Source: Bacillota bacterium
Lineage (GTDB): Bacteria > Bacillota > Clostridia > Christensenellales > SZUA-584
Direction: 5' to 3'
NCBI GenBank assembly: GCA_023410595.1
Contig: JAEYPO010000003.1
Location: forward strand, 1 to 40,496
Length of the DNA stretch: 40,496 nucleotides
Of the stretch, positions 14,368 through 21,888 are shown one piece after another (position 1 is the stretch's first letter; each line of letters begins with the position of its first letter). The translations under genes were made by a program, and so were the position numbers. The notes under the pieces are model-generated. The model was not told where the DNA came from, did not search any database, and saw nothing but the letters and a program-made list of their open reading frames with translations.

Positions 14368-16302
14368 ATGAGAGTCCGGTTTCTTACGTTGGATTTTTGG
14401 TACCTCATAGTAGCTCTTATTGCCGCCGCTGGTATCGCGTTTTATCACAGCCTGTTTTTGGGCGTAGTGGTCTCGATATTCTGTATCGCGTTCGCGGTGC
14501 TGTATGTCACTTTCGGCATACTGCAGAAGATAAAATGGCAGCAGCTTATTACCGATACGCTGGCCGATAAGGAAACGTTCGCCACATATCTTGACACAAT
14601 GGCGCTGCCTATGGCGCTCGTGACTTCGTCGGGCAGCATTAAGTGGGCAAACCTCGCGTTTAGAAGGCTGGGCGGTTACGGCGCGCTGCGAAACATAAAC
14701 AGCATGATACCCGGCATAAACGTTCCTGATCCCGACAAGAAGATAATAATAGGCGAACGGGCGTACAAAAAAGAGATATTTAAGGTAAAATACAGGAACA
14801 AAGAGATGCTGCTCTACAGGCTCGTGGACCTGGAGAACACCGTTGAGATAAAGAAGCTCTACTTAAACTATCTGCCTGTGGTATCGTATATACAGATAGA
14901 CAACTACGACGAGCTTGCCGCGGACATGCTTCAGACGGAGCTCTCCGAGATGGTGGCATCAGTCGAAAAGCGCATATCCGAGATGGCCATCAGCCTTTCG
15001 GCCGTGTTCTTAAGGATAGACCGCGGAAGGTATATCTGTGTGTTTGAGAGGCGGTTCCTCTCGACGCTGCGCGGCTCGAAGTTTCGCATACTCGACGACG
15101 TGCGCCAGCTGAAGATGAAGTACAGCCCTACGCTTTCCATAGCGGTGGGCGTGGGTGAGACGCCCGAGCAGTCGGCGGATTTCGCGACGCGGGCGCTGGA
15201 ATTGGCGCTGGGGCGCGGCGGAGACCAGGCTGTTATAAAACAGGGCGACAAGTTCATATTCTTCGGCGGCACTGTAAAGAAGCCGTACAGAAGGAGCAAA
15301 GTAAAGTCGCGCATGGTGAGCCACGCGCTGCGCAACCTGATGGAACAGTGCAGCGACGTTTTCATCATGGGGCACAGGTCGCCCGACATGGACAGCATGG
15401 GAGCTTCGCTCGGCATAGCGGCGTGCGCGCGGCATGTGGGTAAAGACGCCTATCTCGTGATCGACGATACTAACCCTTCCATAGAGCCGCTTATGGAACG
15501 GCTTAATAGCCTGGAGCAGTATAATAAATACATAATATCCGGGCAGGAGGCGGGGTTTGCTATAAGCTCATCTAGCCTGCTCGTCATCGTAGATACCGTA
15601 ATACCGTATCTTACAGTATCTCCGCCGCTTGTTGAGCTCGCCGAGACTATGGTAGTGATAGATCATCACCTCAAGGGCGCTTCGTCCATAGAGGAGGCGG
15701 CTCTTTACTACCACGAACCGTACGCGTCTTCTGTATCCGAGCTCGTAGCGGAGCTTCTGCAATATTTCGACGAGGATATAAAGCCCTTGGATATAGAGCT
15801 CGAGGCGCTGCTGTGCGGCATAACGCTGGACACGAAGGGATTCTCTTTTAACACGAGCGCGCGCACGTTTGAGGCGGCATCGTTTTTGAAGGACAGCGGC
15901 GCAGACTCGACTGCCGTGAGGCTGCTCATACAGGACGACTTGGAGACTTATAAGGCGCGCACGGAGATAGTAAAGAGCGCCGAGATACTTAAAGACGGCG
16001 TAGCGGTGGCGTACTGCCCGCCCGCACAGAACTCTTCGCTGGTGGCGGCGCAGGCTGCGGACGCGCTGCTCACTATAAGGGGCGTAAAGGCCTCGTTTGT
16101 GTTGAGTGAAAAGAGCGGCGACGTACAGATAAGCGGAAGGTCGCTCGGCGAAGTGAACGTACAGCTGATACTCGAAAGCCTGGGAGGCGGCGGCCACGCC
16201 ACGATGGCAGCGGTTAAGCTCAAGGATTCGAGCTTTGAGACCGCGAGGTTCAGGCTTATAGAAGCGATAGATAAATATGTAAGAGAGGGAAAACTGCCAT
16301 GA
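14368..16302 (+). CDS. gdpP: Cyclic-di-AMP phosphodiesterase GdpP (DHH family)
   Basis: Membrane-anchored c-di-AMP phosphodiesterase of 644 residues, controlling c-di-AMP level and thereby potassium/osmotic and wall homeostasis. Order of parts: two N-terminal transmembrane helices (about 8-55), a PAS-like segment (about 65-150), a degenerate GGDEF domain (about 170-300), a DHH domain from about 334 (MGHRSPDMDSMGAS, then VIDHHLKG at about 430) and DHHA1 with GGGGHATMAAV at about 607. The metal-ligand aspartates and histidines of the DHH motifs are present, so it should be active. It overlaps rplI by four bases (ATGA). Confidence 0.95.
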   Translation: MRVRFLTLDFWYLIVALIAAAGIAFYHSLFLGVVVSIFCIAFAVLYVTFGILQKIKWQQLITDTLADKETFATYLDTMALPMALVTSSGSIKWANLAFRRLGGYGALRNINSMIPGINVPDPDKKIIIGERAYKKEIFKVKYRNKEMLLYRLVDLENTVEIKKLYLNYLPVVSYIQIDNYDELAADMLQTELSEMVASVEKRISEMAISLSAVFLRIDRGRYICVFERRFLSTLRGSKFRILDDVRQLKMKYSPTLSIAVGVGETPEQSADFATRALELALGRGGDQAVIKQGDKFIFFGGTVKKPYRRSKVKSRMVSHALRNLMEQCSDVFIMGHRSPDMDSMGASLGIAACARHVGKDAYLVIDDTNPSIEPLMERLNSLEQYNKYIISGQEAGFAISSSSLLVIVDTVIPYLTVSPPLVELAETMVVIDHHLKGASSIEEAALYYHEPYASSVSELVAELLQYFDEDIKPLDIELEALLCGITLDTKGFSFNTSARTFEAASFLKDSGADSTAVRLLIQDDLETYKARTEIVKSAEILKDGVAVAYCPPAQNSSLVAAQAADALLTIRGVKASFVLSEKSGDVQISGRSLGEVNVQLILESLGGGGHATMAAVKLKDSSFETARFRLIEAIDKYVREGKLP

Positions 16303-16751
16303 AAGTGATATTGATTCAGGATGTTAGAGGCACGGGACATGCCGGAGATATAGCAACGGTGAGCGACGGGTACGCGAGAAACTTCCTGTTCCCCAAGGGG
16401 CTTGCTAAGGAAGCGACTGAGCAGAACTTAAACATAGCGAAGCAGCAGAAAAAAGCTATAGAGAAGCGGCGCATGCTCGAGCTTCTGTCCGCAGAAGAAG
16501 CGGCAAAGAAGTTAAGCGGACTTAAGGTAGTCGTAAAGGCTAAGTGCGGCGAGAACGGCAGGCTGTTCGGTTCGGTGACGGCAAAGGAGGTAGCGGACGC
16601 CATTCTTTCGCAGCACGGCATAGAGATAGACAAGAAGAAGATAGTTACACCCGAGCATATTAAGGAACTGGGTGATGTAAGCATGCAGATAAAGGTGCAC
16701 GCCGGCGTTACGGCGGACATGATTCTTTCCGTGGAGGCGGCCGAAGAGTAG
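16299..16751 (+). CDS. rplI: 50S ribosomal protein L9
   Basis: Ribosomal protein of 150 residues, the normal length. The N-terminal domain MKVILIQDVRGTGHAGDIATVSDGYARNFLFPKGLA is diagnostic; a long connecting helix and the C-terminal rRNA-binding domain (NGRLFGSVTAKEVADAI) follow. It starts inside the gdpP stop codon, so translation is coupled. It ends with TAG; the next gene (dnaB) begins after CAT in the same frame. Confidence 0.97.
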   Translation: MKVILIQDVRGTGHAGDIATVSDGYARNFLFPKGLAKEATEQNLNIAKQQKKAIEKRRMLELLSAEEAAKKLSGLKVVVKAKCGENGRLFGSVTAKEVADAILSQHGIEIDKKKIVTPEHIKELGDVSMQIKVHAGVTADMILSVEAAEE

Positions 16752-16754
16752 CAT

Positions 16755-18107
16755 ATGGCGGCGGAGGTAGCAAGAGCGGCGGCTTATAAGCCGCCCAACA
16801 ACATAGACGCGGAAAAAAGCGTTCTGGGGAGCATGTTTCTCGACCCGAAGGCTGTGTTTATCGCGCTCGAACGGCTGAATCCTGCCGATTTTTACGCGAA
16901 GCGCAACAGGGTCATATTCGAGGTGATTCGCGAGCTCTCCGAAGCGGGCAAGCCCATAGACACGGTTACCGTAGTCGACAGGCTCGAGAGGAAGGGGCAG
17001 CTCGACGGCCCGGACGACACGATATACGTGGCGGACTTAGCGTCCGGCGTGCCCAGCGCGTCCAATATACTGCACTACATAGACATAATAGAGCAGGACT
17101 CCGTGCGGCGCATGCTTATAGAGGCGGGCAACGAGATAATACGCGACGCGATGAATTCGGAGGACGAGGCGCCTGAGATAGTAAACAGGGCGGGCGACGT
17201 AGTGTATCAGATAGCCGTAAAGCGCAAGCGCGACTCGCTTGAGCACATAAGGCAGGCGCTGCTCGAAGGCTACACGCGCATAGGCGAGTCGATGAACAGG
17301 GAGTCGGGGCTGCTGGGCATACCCACCGGCTTTAAGATGCTGGACAAGAAGCTCTCTGGGCTGCAGGGCTCGCAGCTCGTTATAATAGCGGGGCGCCCCG
17401 GCATGGGCAAGACGAGCTTCGCGCTCAACATCGCGCAGCACGTGGCCGTAAAGGAGAGTATACCCGTTGCGCTTTTCTCGCTCGAGATGTCGCGCGAGCA
17501 GCTCGCCACGAGGATGCTGTGCAGCGAGGCGCTCGTGGACAGCCAGAAGACGAGATCGGGAGGGCTTACGGACGACGATTTCGACAGGCTCTCGGAGGCG
17601 GTCAATATACTTGGGGTCGCGCCTGTATATATAGACGACACGCCGTCCATAACGGTGCTGGAGATACTCGCGAAAGCGAGACGCCTAAAGCAGGAAAAAG
17701 GCCTCGGGCTTATAATGATAGACTATCTGCAGCTGATGACGGGCAAGGAGCGGCGCGAGAACAGGCAGCAGGAGATATCCGCCATGACGCGCAGCTTAAA
17801 GATAATGGCGAAGGAGATAGACGTTCCGGTGCTGCTTTTATCGCAGCTGTCAAGGGAGAGCGAAAAGAGGGAAACGAAGATACCTATGCTCTCGGACCTT
17901 AGGGAATCGGGCAGTATAGAGCAGGACGCAGACGTCGTCATATTCCTGCACCGCGACAACTACTACGACGCGGAGGCGGGCAACGCCACAAGAGTGATTG
18001 TCGCGAAGCAGAGGAGCGGGCCTACGGGCGAGGTAACCTTGGGATGGCGCGGGGAATATACGCGGTTTGTGGAGCTTGCGAATCAGGGGCCGGAAGACGC
18101 ATATTAA
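16755..18107 (+). CDS. dnaB: Replicative DNA helicase DnaB (DnaC of Bacillus)
   Basis: Hexameric replicative helicase of 450 residues, unwinding DNA ahead of the replisome. The N-terminal helical domain (about 10-110, NNIDAEKSVLGSMFLD) binds primase. The RecA-like motor has Walker A GRPGMGKTSF at about 213-222, Walker B LGLIMIDYLQLM, and the DnaB signature SLKIMAKEIDVPVLLLSQLSR...LSDLRESGSIEQDADVV. The C-terminal QRSGPTGEV segment is typical. It starts three bases after the rplI stop and uses an SD inside the rplI coding end (GGAGG, 16735-16739). Last gene of the cluster, with a terminator 17 bases on. Confidence 0.97.
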   Translation: MAAEVARAAAYKPPNNIDAEKSVLGSMFLDPKAVFIALERLNPADFYAKRNRVIFEVIRELSEAGKPIDTVTVVDRLERKGQLDGPDDTIYVADLASGVPSASNILHYIDIIEQDSVRRMLIEAGNEIIRDAMNSEDEAPEIVNRAGDVVYQIAVKRKRDSLEHIRQALLEGYTRIGESMNRESGLLGIPTGFKMLDKKLSGLQGSQLVIIAGRPGMGKTSFALNIAQHVAVKESIPVALFSLEMSREQLATRMLCSEALVDSQKTRSGGLTDDDFDRLSEAVNILGVAPVYIDDTPSITVLEILAKARRLKQEKGLGLIMIDYLQLMTGKERRENRQQEISAMTRSLKIMAKEIDVPVLLLSQLSRESEKRETKIPMLSDLRESGSIEQDADVVIFLHRDNYYDAEAGNATRVIVAKQRSGPTGEVTLGWRGEYTRFVELANQGPEDAY

Positions 18108-18122
18108 GATATAAAGCAAGAT

Positions 18123-18147
18123 AAAAGGCAGAGAAATCTGCCTTTTT
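18123..18147 (+). terminator. Intrinsic terminator after dnaB
   Basis: AAAAGGCAGA (18123-18132) pairs with TCTGCCTTTT (18137-18146) around a GAAA loop and runs into T residues. It closes the MazG-like to dnaB operon. Confidence 0.85.
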
Positions 18148-18254
18148 ATATTTATTAATTCCTCCGCCGTATGTGGACATTTCGTTCTGAGTTTCCAAAA
18201 GAAACGCGAGCTATTTAGGGTAAAGGCAAGGGAGGCTGACTATTCCGACTATTT

Positions 18255-18989
18255 CTAATACCCAACGCCTCTGTCTATAACGCTGCCGTCTATAGCGTTA
18301 ATAGTTAAGAAACTATGAGCCTCAATAATGTTTGCGTACTCGTTGTTTTCGTCCAGTGCATATCCGCCTGGCTGCTGTGCATCATATTTATCGACTGTAT
18401 AACCAAAAAAATCCCAAACCGGTATCACCATATATTTATCGATGCTGTCCTTGATACTTACACGCATCATGCCAAGTTTGATTTCGGTGACAAATAGTTT
18501 TCTGGATATAATATGGTAATCATTATCGATCCAAGAGTTGGAATACCCAATTTGGTCTTGGAAAATATTTTTGACCTGATCAAAAGATAGTATTGTGACA
18601 TTATCTGACATTAACTTTACAATTTTTGATGGTGAATACCACTGGAAAAACCATACCCCAAAGTTGTCAACCCTTACAATTAATTTTTCATAAAACCACG
18701 GACATGTGTATGTTTTTTCTTCTTTCCTGATATCGGCTTGATCCTGTTCGGTATAGGTCTCAGGTATTCCATTATACGTTTTTGTAAATATTACATCATA
18801 GCATTTATAATTCTGTTCATCTATTTTATTAACCAGTATTGTGCTATTTATTGACATGTCAGCGCCCAGACCATTAACAAATTCTTTGGCTATATTATCT
18901 GCTTTTTCAATAGATAAGTCATTATATTGTTCCATATTTTTTTCAGAGGGATGCGGATAGTAACAAGTGATTGAATTATGTCTGCCCAT
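18255..18989 (-). pseudogene. N-terminally deleted paralogue of the island lipoproteins
   Basis: A frame of 244 codons starting at ATG 18989 (open up to 19037) encodes only the C-terminal half of the lipoprotein family: ADNIAKEFVNGLGADMSI, VDNFGVWFFQWYSPSKIV, VIPVWDFFGYTVDKYD and TINAIDGSVIDRGVGY, closely matching the ends of the genes at 9483 and 10917. It has no signal peptide or lipobox. The DNA upstream of 18989 aligns to the 5'UTR of the 9483 gene up to that gene's start codon. The simplest history is a deletion joining start codon to C-terminal domain. It may still be transcribed from the cassette promoter, but the product would be cytoplasmic. It ends with TAG. Confidence 0.65.
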
Positions 18990-19143
18990 ATCGTCATCCA
19001 CATGATATAAACTGTTTTGAGGCAATCTTAATAACATACCTTAATAATACGCATAGTTCCTCTCCCTCTAATTACACTACATACCACCACTGGATTATGT
19101 TCTAAATTAATGTTATTTTATACCTTATATTAAAATATGTCAA
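18990..19143 (-). promoter_or_regulatory. Repeated promoter/5'UTR cassette, copy 3 (inverted)
   Basis: On the minus strand, TTGACA (19143-19138), 17 bases and TAAAAT (19120-19115) form the promoter. They are followed by TGGTGGTATGTAGTGTAA, GAGGGAGAGG and GGTATGTTATTAAGATTGCC. The match to copy 2 continues to the start codon at 18989, apart from a deletion of about 18 bases near the end. An upstream ATG with a good RBS would encode only eight residues (MRIIKVCY). Confidence 0.6.
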
Positions 19144-19180
19144 TGATAAGAAATAAATATAAATTGTTACAGAAAAAAAT

Positions 19181-19834
19181 TTATGTGTTTTCCGCGAGCT
19201 TCCTGCCGAGCTCAAACAGCTCTATAAGCTGCTGAGGGAACACTTCGTTCCTGCGGCGGGCACGCCCTTTTGCATCGAACATATCGGAAACGTATTTTGA
19301 ATAGTCGCCGAATTGCAGCGTCTCTGTGCAGTAATACGAGCTCGATTTGCCTTTGAACACCGACGTGCTTACGAACTCGTTGCACGAAAGGGACTGGCCG
19401 ACTATGGATGTCTTAAGCAGATCTTCCGCCATGTTTGATGTGTACACGAACAGCGTATTCATGCTGCGGGGAAACATAGAACGCTCTTCGTCTTTCGTAT
19501 AGATAACATACGGAAAGCATAGCCGTTCAAGGAACGAGCGCAGCGTTCCGCTGGCGTTCCAGAAGTAGATAGGTGAGCCGAAAATAGCGGCGTCCGCTTC
19601 TTTAAACGATTCGAGCACAGGGGACAATTCGTCCTTCAGCGCGCACCGTCCGTAACTTTCTCCTCCTATCCTTTTGCATTCGAAGCAGCTACTGCAACCA
19701 TGGTAATTAAGATCGTATAAATGTATGAGCTTAGTTTGTGCCCCCGCTGAGGCTGCGCCTTTCAGTGCGGATTCGAGCAGCATCGCGGTGTTCCAATTCT
19801 TCCTTGGGCTAGCATTGTATGCGATTACTTTCAT
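19181..19834 (-). CDS. Flavodoxin-family FMN reductase, tandem copy B
   Basis: Predicted FMN-dependent oxidoreductase of 217 residues in the NADPH-dependent FMN reductase / iron-sulfur flavoprotein group. The FMN phosphate loop is YNASPRKNWNTAMLLESAL near the N-terminus. CSSCFECKR followed by SYGRC (about 50-66) is a four-cysteine arrangement like that in iron-sulfur flavoproteins. FGSPIYFWNASGTLRSFLERL is the flavin-contacting segment. The C-terminal 50 residues (KGKSSSYYCTETLQF...MFDAKGRARRRNEVFPQQL) are shared with the neighbour. GAGGTAAAGC precedes the ATG. It is clearly a duplicate of the gene at 19944; substrate unknown. Confidence 0.85.
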   Translation of the reverse strand: MKVIAYNASPRKNWNTAMLLESALKGAASAGAQTKLIHLYDLNYHGCSSCFECKRIGGESYGRCALKDELSPVLESFKEADAAIFGSPIYFWNASGTLRSFLERLCFPYVIYTKDEERSMFPRSMNTLFVYTSNMAEDLLKTSIVGQSLSCNEFVSTSVFKGKSSSYYCTETLQFGDYSKYVSDMFDAKGRARRRNEVFPQQLIELFELGRKLAENT

Positions 19835-19943
19835 GCTTTACCTCTGCATTGTTATTATATAACATTATATCACAAACCGTGGTTATGCCGAAATGCTTTA
19901 TAATAATTTTAAAAGGCGGGCGCTCTGCCTTTAAGCGTAAGAT

Positions 19944-20591
19944 TCATCTTAACAGATCTTCGCCCAGCTCATAAAGGTCGCGCAGCTGCTGAGGGAACAC
20001 CTCGCTCCTGCGGCGCGTGCGCGCCGTTTCGTCGAACATATCGGAAACATATTTTGAATAGTCGTGAAACTGCAGCGTTTCGGTGCAGTAATACGAGCTC
20101 GATTTGCCTTTGAACAGCATGGCGCATGTGCGCTCGTTGCCGGAGAGGAACTTGTCGAGACCGGTTATTTTTATCTGGCCCTCGGGCGCGTTGGACGTAT
20201 ATACGAACAGCGTGTTTAAGGTGCGGGGGAACAGCGAACGCTCCAGCTTTTTAGTGTACATGAGGTAGGGGAACCACAGCCGTTCAAGGAACGATTTTAA
20301 TTCTCCGCTTATGTTGCCGAAATAGAGTGGCGAGCCAAATATGGCGGCGTCCGCCTTATTAAACGACTCGAGCACGGGAGTAAGAGCGTCGTTAATGGCG
20401 CAGCGCCCGTAGCTGCTTGCGCCGATACGCTTGCATTCAAAGCAGCTTGTGCAGCCCTTAAAATCCATATCGTATAGATGTATGAGCTCTGTCTTCGCGC
20501 CCGCCGCCGCAGCGCCGTCCAGCGCTGACTGCAGCAGCGTTGCGGTGTTCCATTGTTTTCTTGGGCTGCCGTTGATAGCTATGACTTTCAT
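19944..20591 (-). CDS. Flavodoxin-family FMN reductase, tandem copy A
   Basis: Predicted FMN-dependent reductase of 215 residues, closely related to the gene just downstream (19181-19834). The N-terminal loop INGSPRKQWNTATLLQSAL fits the canonical GSPRK version better than the YNASPRK of copy B. It has the same CTSCFECKR...SYGRC cysteines and FGSPLYFGNISGELKSFLERL. Differences cluster at residues 120-155, which may form part of the active-site lid and could give the two enzymes different substrates (inference). GGAGG lies seven bases before the ATG. The 109-base gap to copy B has no clear promoter. Confidence 0.85.
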   Translation of the reverse strand: MKVIAINGSPRKQWNTATLLQSALDGAAAAGAKTELIHLYDMDFKGCTSCFECKRIGASSYGRCAINDALTPVLESFNKADAAIFGSPLYFGNISGELKSFLERLWFPYLMYTKKLERSLFPRTLNTLFVYTSNAPEGQIKITGLDKFLSGNERTCAMLFKGKSSSYYCTETLQFHDYSKYVSDMFDETARTRRRSEVFPQQLRDLYELGEDLLR

Positions 20592-20682
20592 ATAAGGCCT
20601 CCATTTCTATAATAATATATATAGTATACCACACATTGGAAGTATAAAAAAGGTTATAAGCCTGATTATGGTTGATGTGTAT

Positions 20683-21729
20683 TCATATATAAAGGCTTAA
20701 ATCCGATATATCGTCAAGAACAATTTTTCCGCACCGCGATAATTCGTCTTTGCCCTGATGCCCGTTGGAGATGAGTATACATTCAGCTTTAATAGCATCC
20801 GCGATTTCAAAGTCGTGTATCGTGTCGCCAATGACAACAACATCGTTGGGGTCTATATAGTTATCCGACATAAAAGAGACTGCGCGCTGCGCTTTACTTT
20901 CAGAATAATAATCCTGCGCGCCCAGTATCTCGGAAAAATACCTTTGTACGTTAAATCGCGCTGCAAACGTCAACAGCTCTTTCTGCGCGCTTGAGGACAG
21001 TACTATCTGCGTAACGCCCTGCCGTTTAAACGCGTCGAGTATACCCGCGGCTCCCGGCATTAATCCCGCTTTTTTGATGTGAACGTGGTAGCCTTCGTTG
21101 AATTCCTTTAAAATATCCTCAAAGGGGACTACGCTAAGATCAAATATTTTTCTGTAGAAATTAATTATCGGGGTAGTACAATTTTTAAGATAGAAGGATT
21201 TGTCTAATAAAGGCATGCCGCGCTTTTGCAGCATATCATTCACAGAATTCAGCGCTACGTCCGCATCGTCTACGAGCGTTCCGTTCCAATCCCAGATGAC
21301 ATATGGGAACGTCCGACCCTTTATAATCTTTCTGGCTCTGTAGAATAAATGAGGCTGTATAAAAGGATAAGTTAGCCTGCCGGGCAGCCGCTCAAAAAAT
21401 TCTACTCTCTCGATTTCAAAAGACGGCAGCTTGGAAAACTCGTGTATTTGCGCATAATAGAGCATGCCGAAGGTCTCTTCGCCTCCGCCTATGACCGAAT
21501 ATGCGCAGACAGGCCGGATATCGTATCGCACGGCGCCAGTTTCTTCGTATAACTCCCTTTCGGCGGTCTGCAATATTGTCTCCCCTTGCTCCCTGTGCCC
21601 GCCGGGAACCTCGTAGGAATCTCTATTCTTATGCCTGCAATAAACCCATTTGCCATGGTATTCGGAAATGACGACGGCAAATTTTAAAAGCCGGTCATCG
21701 ACATTATCAAAGAAACTTATTTTTATCAT
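20683..21729 (-). CDS. NUDIX hydrolase - HAD phosphatase fusion
   Basis: Bifunctional-looking cytosolic enzyme of 348 residues. The N-terminal NUDIX domain (1-150) has a complete box, GGHREQGE followed by RELYEETGA (pattern GX5EX7REUXEEXGU), so it should hydrolyse nucleoside-diphosphate-X compounds. The C-terminal half (about 155-348) is a HAD phosphatase of the phosphoglycolate-phosphatase type: motif I DWNGTLVDD, motif II around VLSSSAQ, a lysine near SESKAQ, and motif III VVVIGDTIHDFEIADA. Motif I has Asn where the second Asp (acid/base, DxD) is usual, so activity of the HAD half needs caution. The start at 21729 (AGGGG seven bases upstream) is preferred over 21750. A LexA-like site lies upstream. 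Confidence 0.8.
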   Translation of the reverse strand: MIKISFFDNVDDRLLKFAVVISEYHGKWVYCRHKNRDSYEVPGGHREQGETILQTAERELYEETGAVRYDIRPVCAYSVIGGGEETFGMLYYAQIHEFSKLPSFEIERVEFFERLPGRLTYPFIQPHLFYRARKIIKGRTFPYVIWDWNGTLVDDADVALNSVNDMLQKRGMPLLDKSFYLKNCTTPIINFYRKIFDLSVVPFEDILKEFNEGYHVHIKKAGLMPGAAGILDAFKRQGVTQIVLSSSAQKELLTFAARFNVQRYFSEILGAQDYYSESKAQRAVSFMSDNYIDPNDVVVIGDTIHDFEIADAIKAECILISNGHQGKDELSRCGKIVLDDISDLSLYI

Positions 21730-21751
21730 CGCACAGCCCCTAAAAAACATT

Positions 21752-21785
21752 ATATTCTATATACAGAATATCGAACATATGTGCT
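21752..21785 (-). promoter_or_regulatory. LexA-like site and inverted repeat before the NUDIX-HAD gene
   Basis: CGAACATATGTGCT (21772-21785) differs at one core position from the Bacillus LexA consensus GAAC-N4-GTTC. Next to it TATTCT (21753-21758) and AGAATA (21765-21770) form a short inverted repeat. Both lie within 60 bases of the start codon, where a repressor would act. Confidence 0.3.
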
Positions 21786-21817
21786 GATGTCAAATTACTA
21801 CTCGTTTCAGCTGTAAT

Positions 21818-21848
21818 AAAAAACGCAGGTGTTTGCTTCCTGCGTTTT
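21818..21848 (-). terminator. Terminator after serpin gene 1
   Basis: AAAACGCAGG pairs with CCTGCGTTTT around a loop of about nine bases. Read on the minus strand the stem ends in a run of T residues, placing it correctly after the serpin stop at 21889. Confidence 0.75.
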
Positions 21849-21888
21849 CTGCTGATACCGTTCCATGTAAAGCCATGGTGTTAATACG

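Noticed and set aside
13576..14448. Minus-strand 290-codon open frame opposite DUF2232
   Set aside because: Same shadow pattern (Arg, His and Tyr rich) opposite a well-supported membrane protein. G/C third positions keep the opposite frame open.
15568..16197. Minus-strand open frame opposite gdpP (209 codons)
   Set aside because: Antisense to a conserved enzyme, without domain, RBS or promoter.
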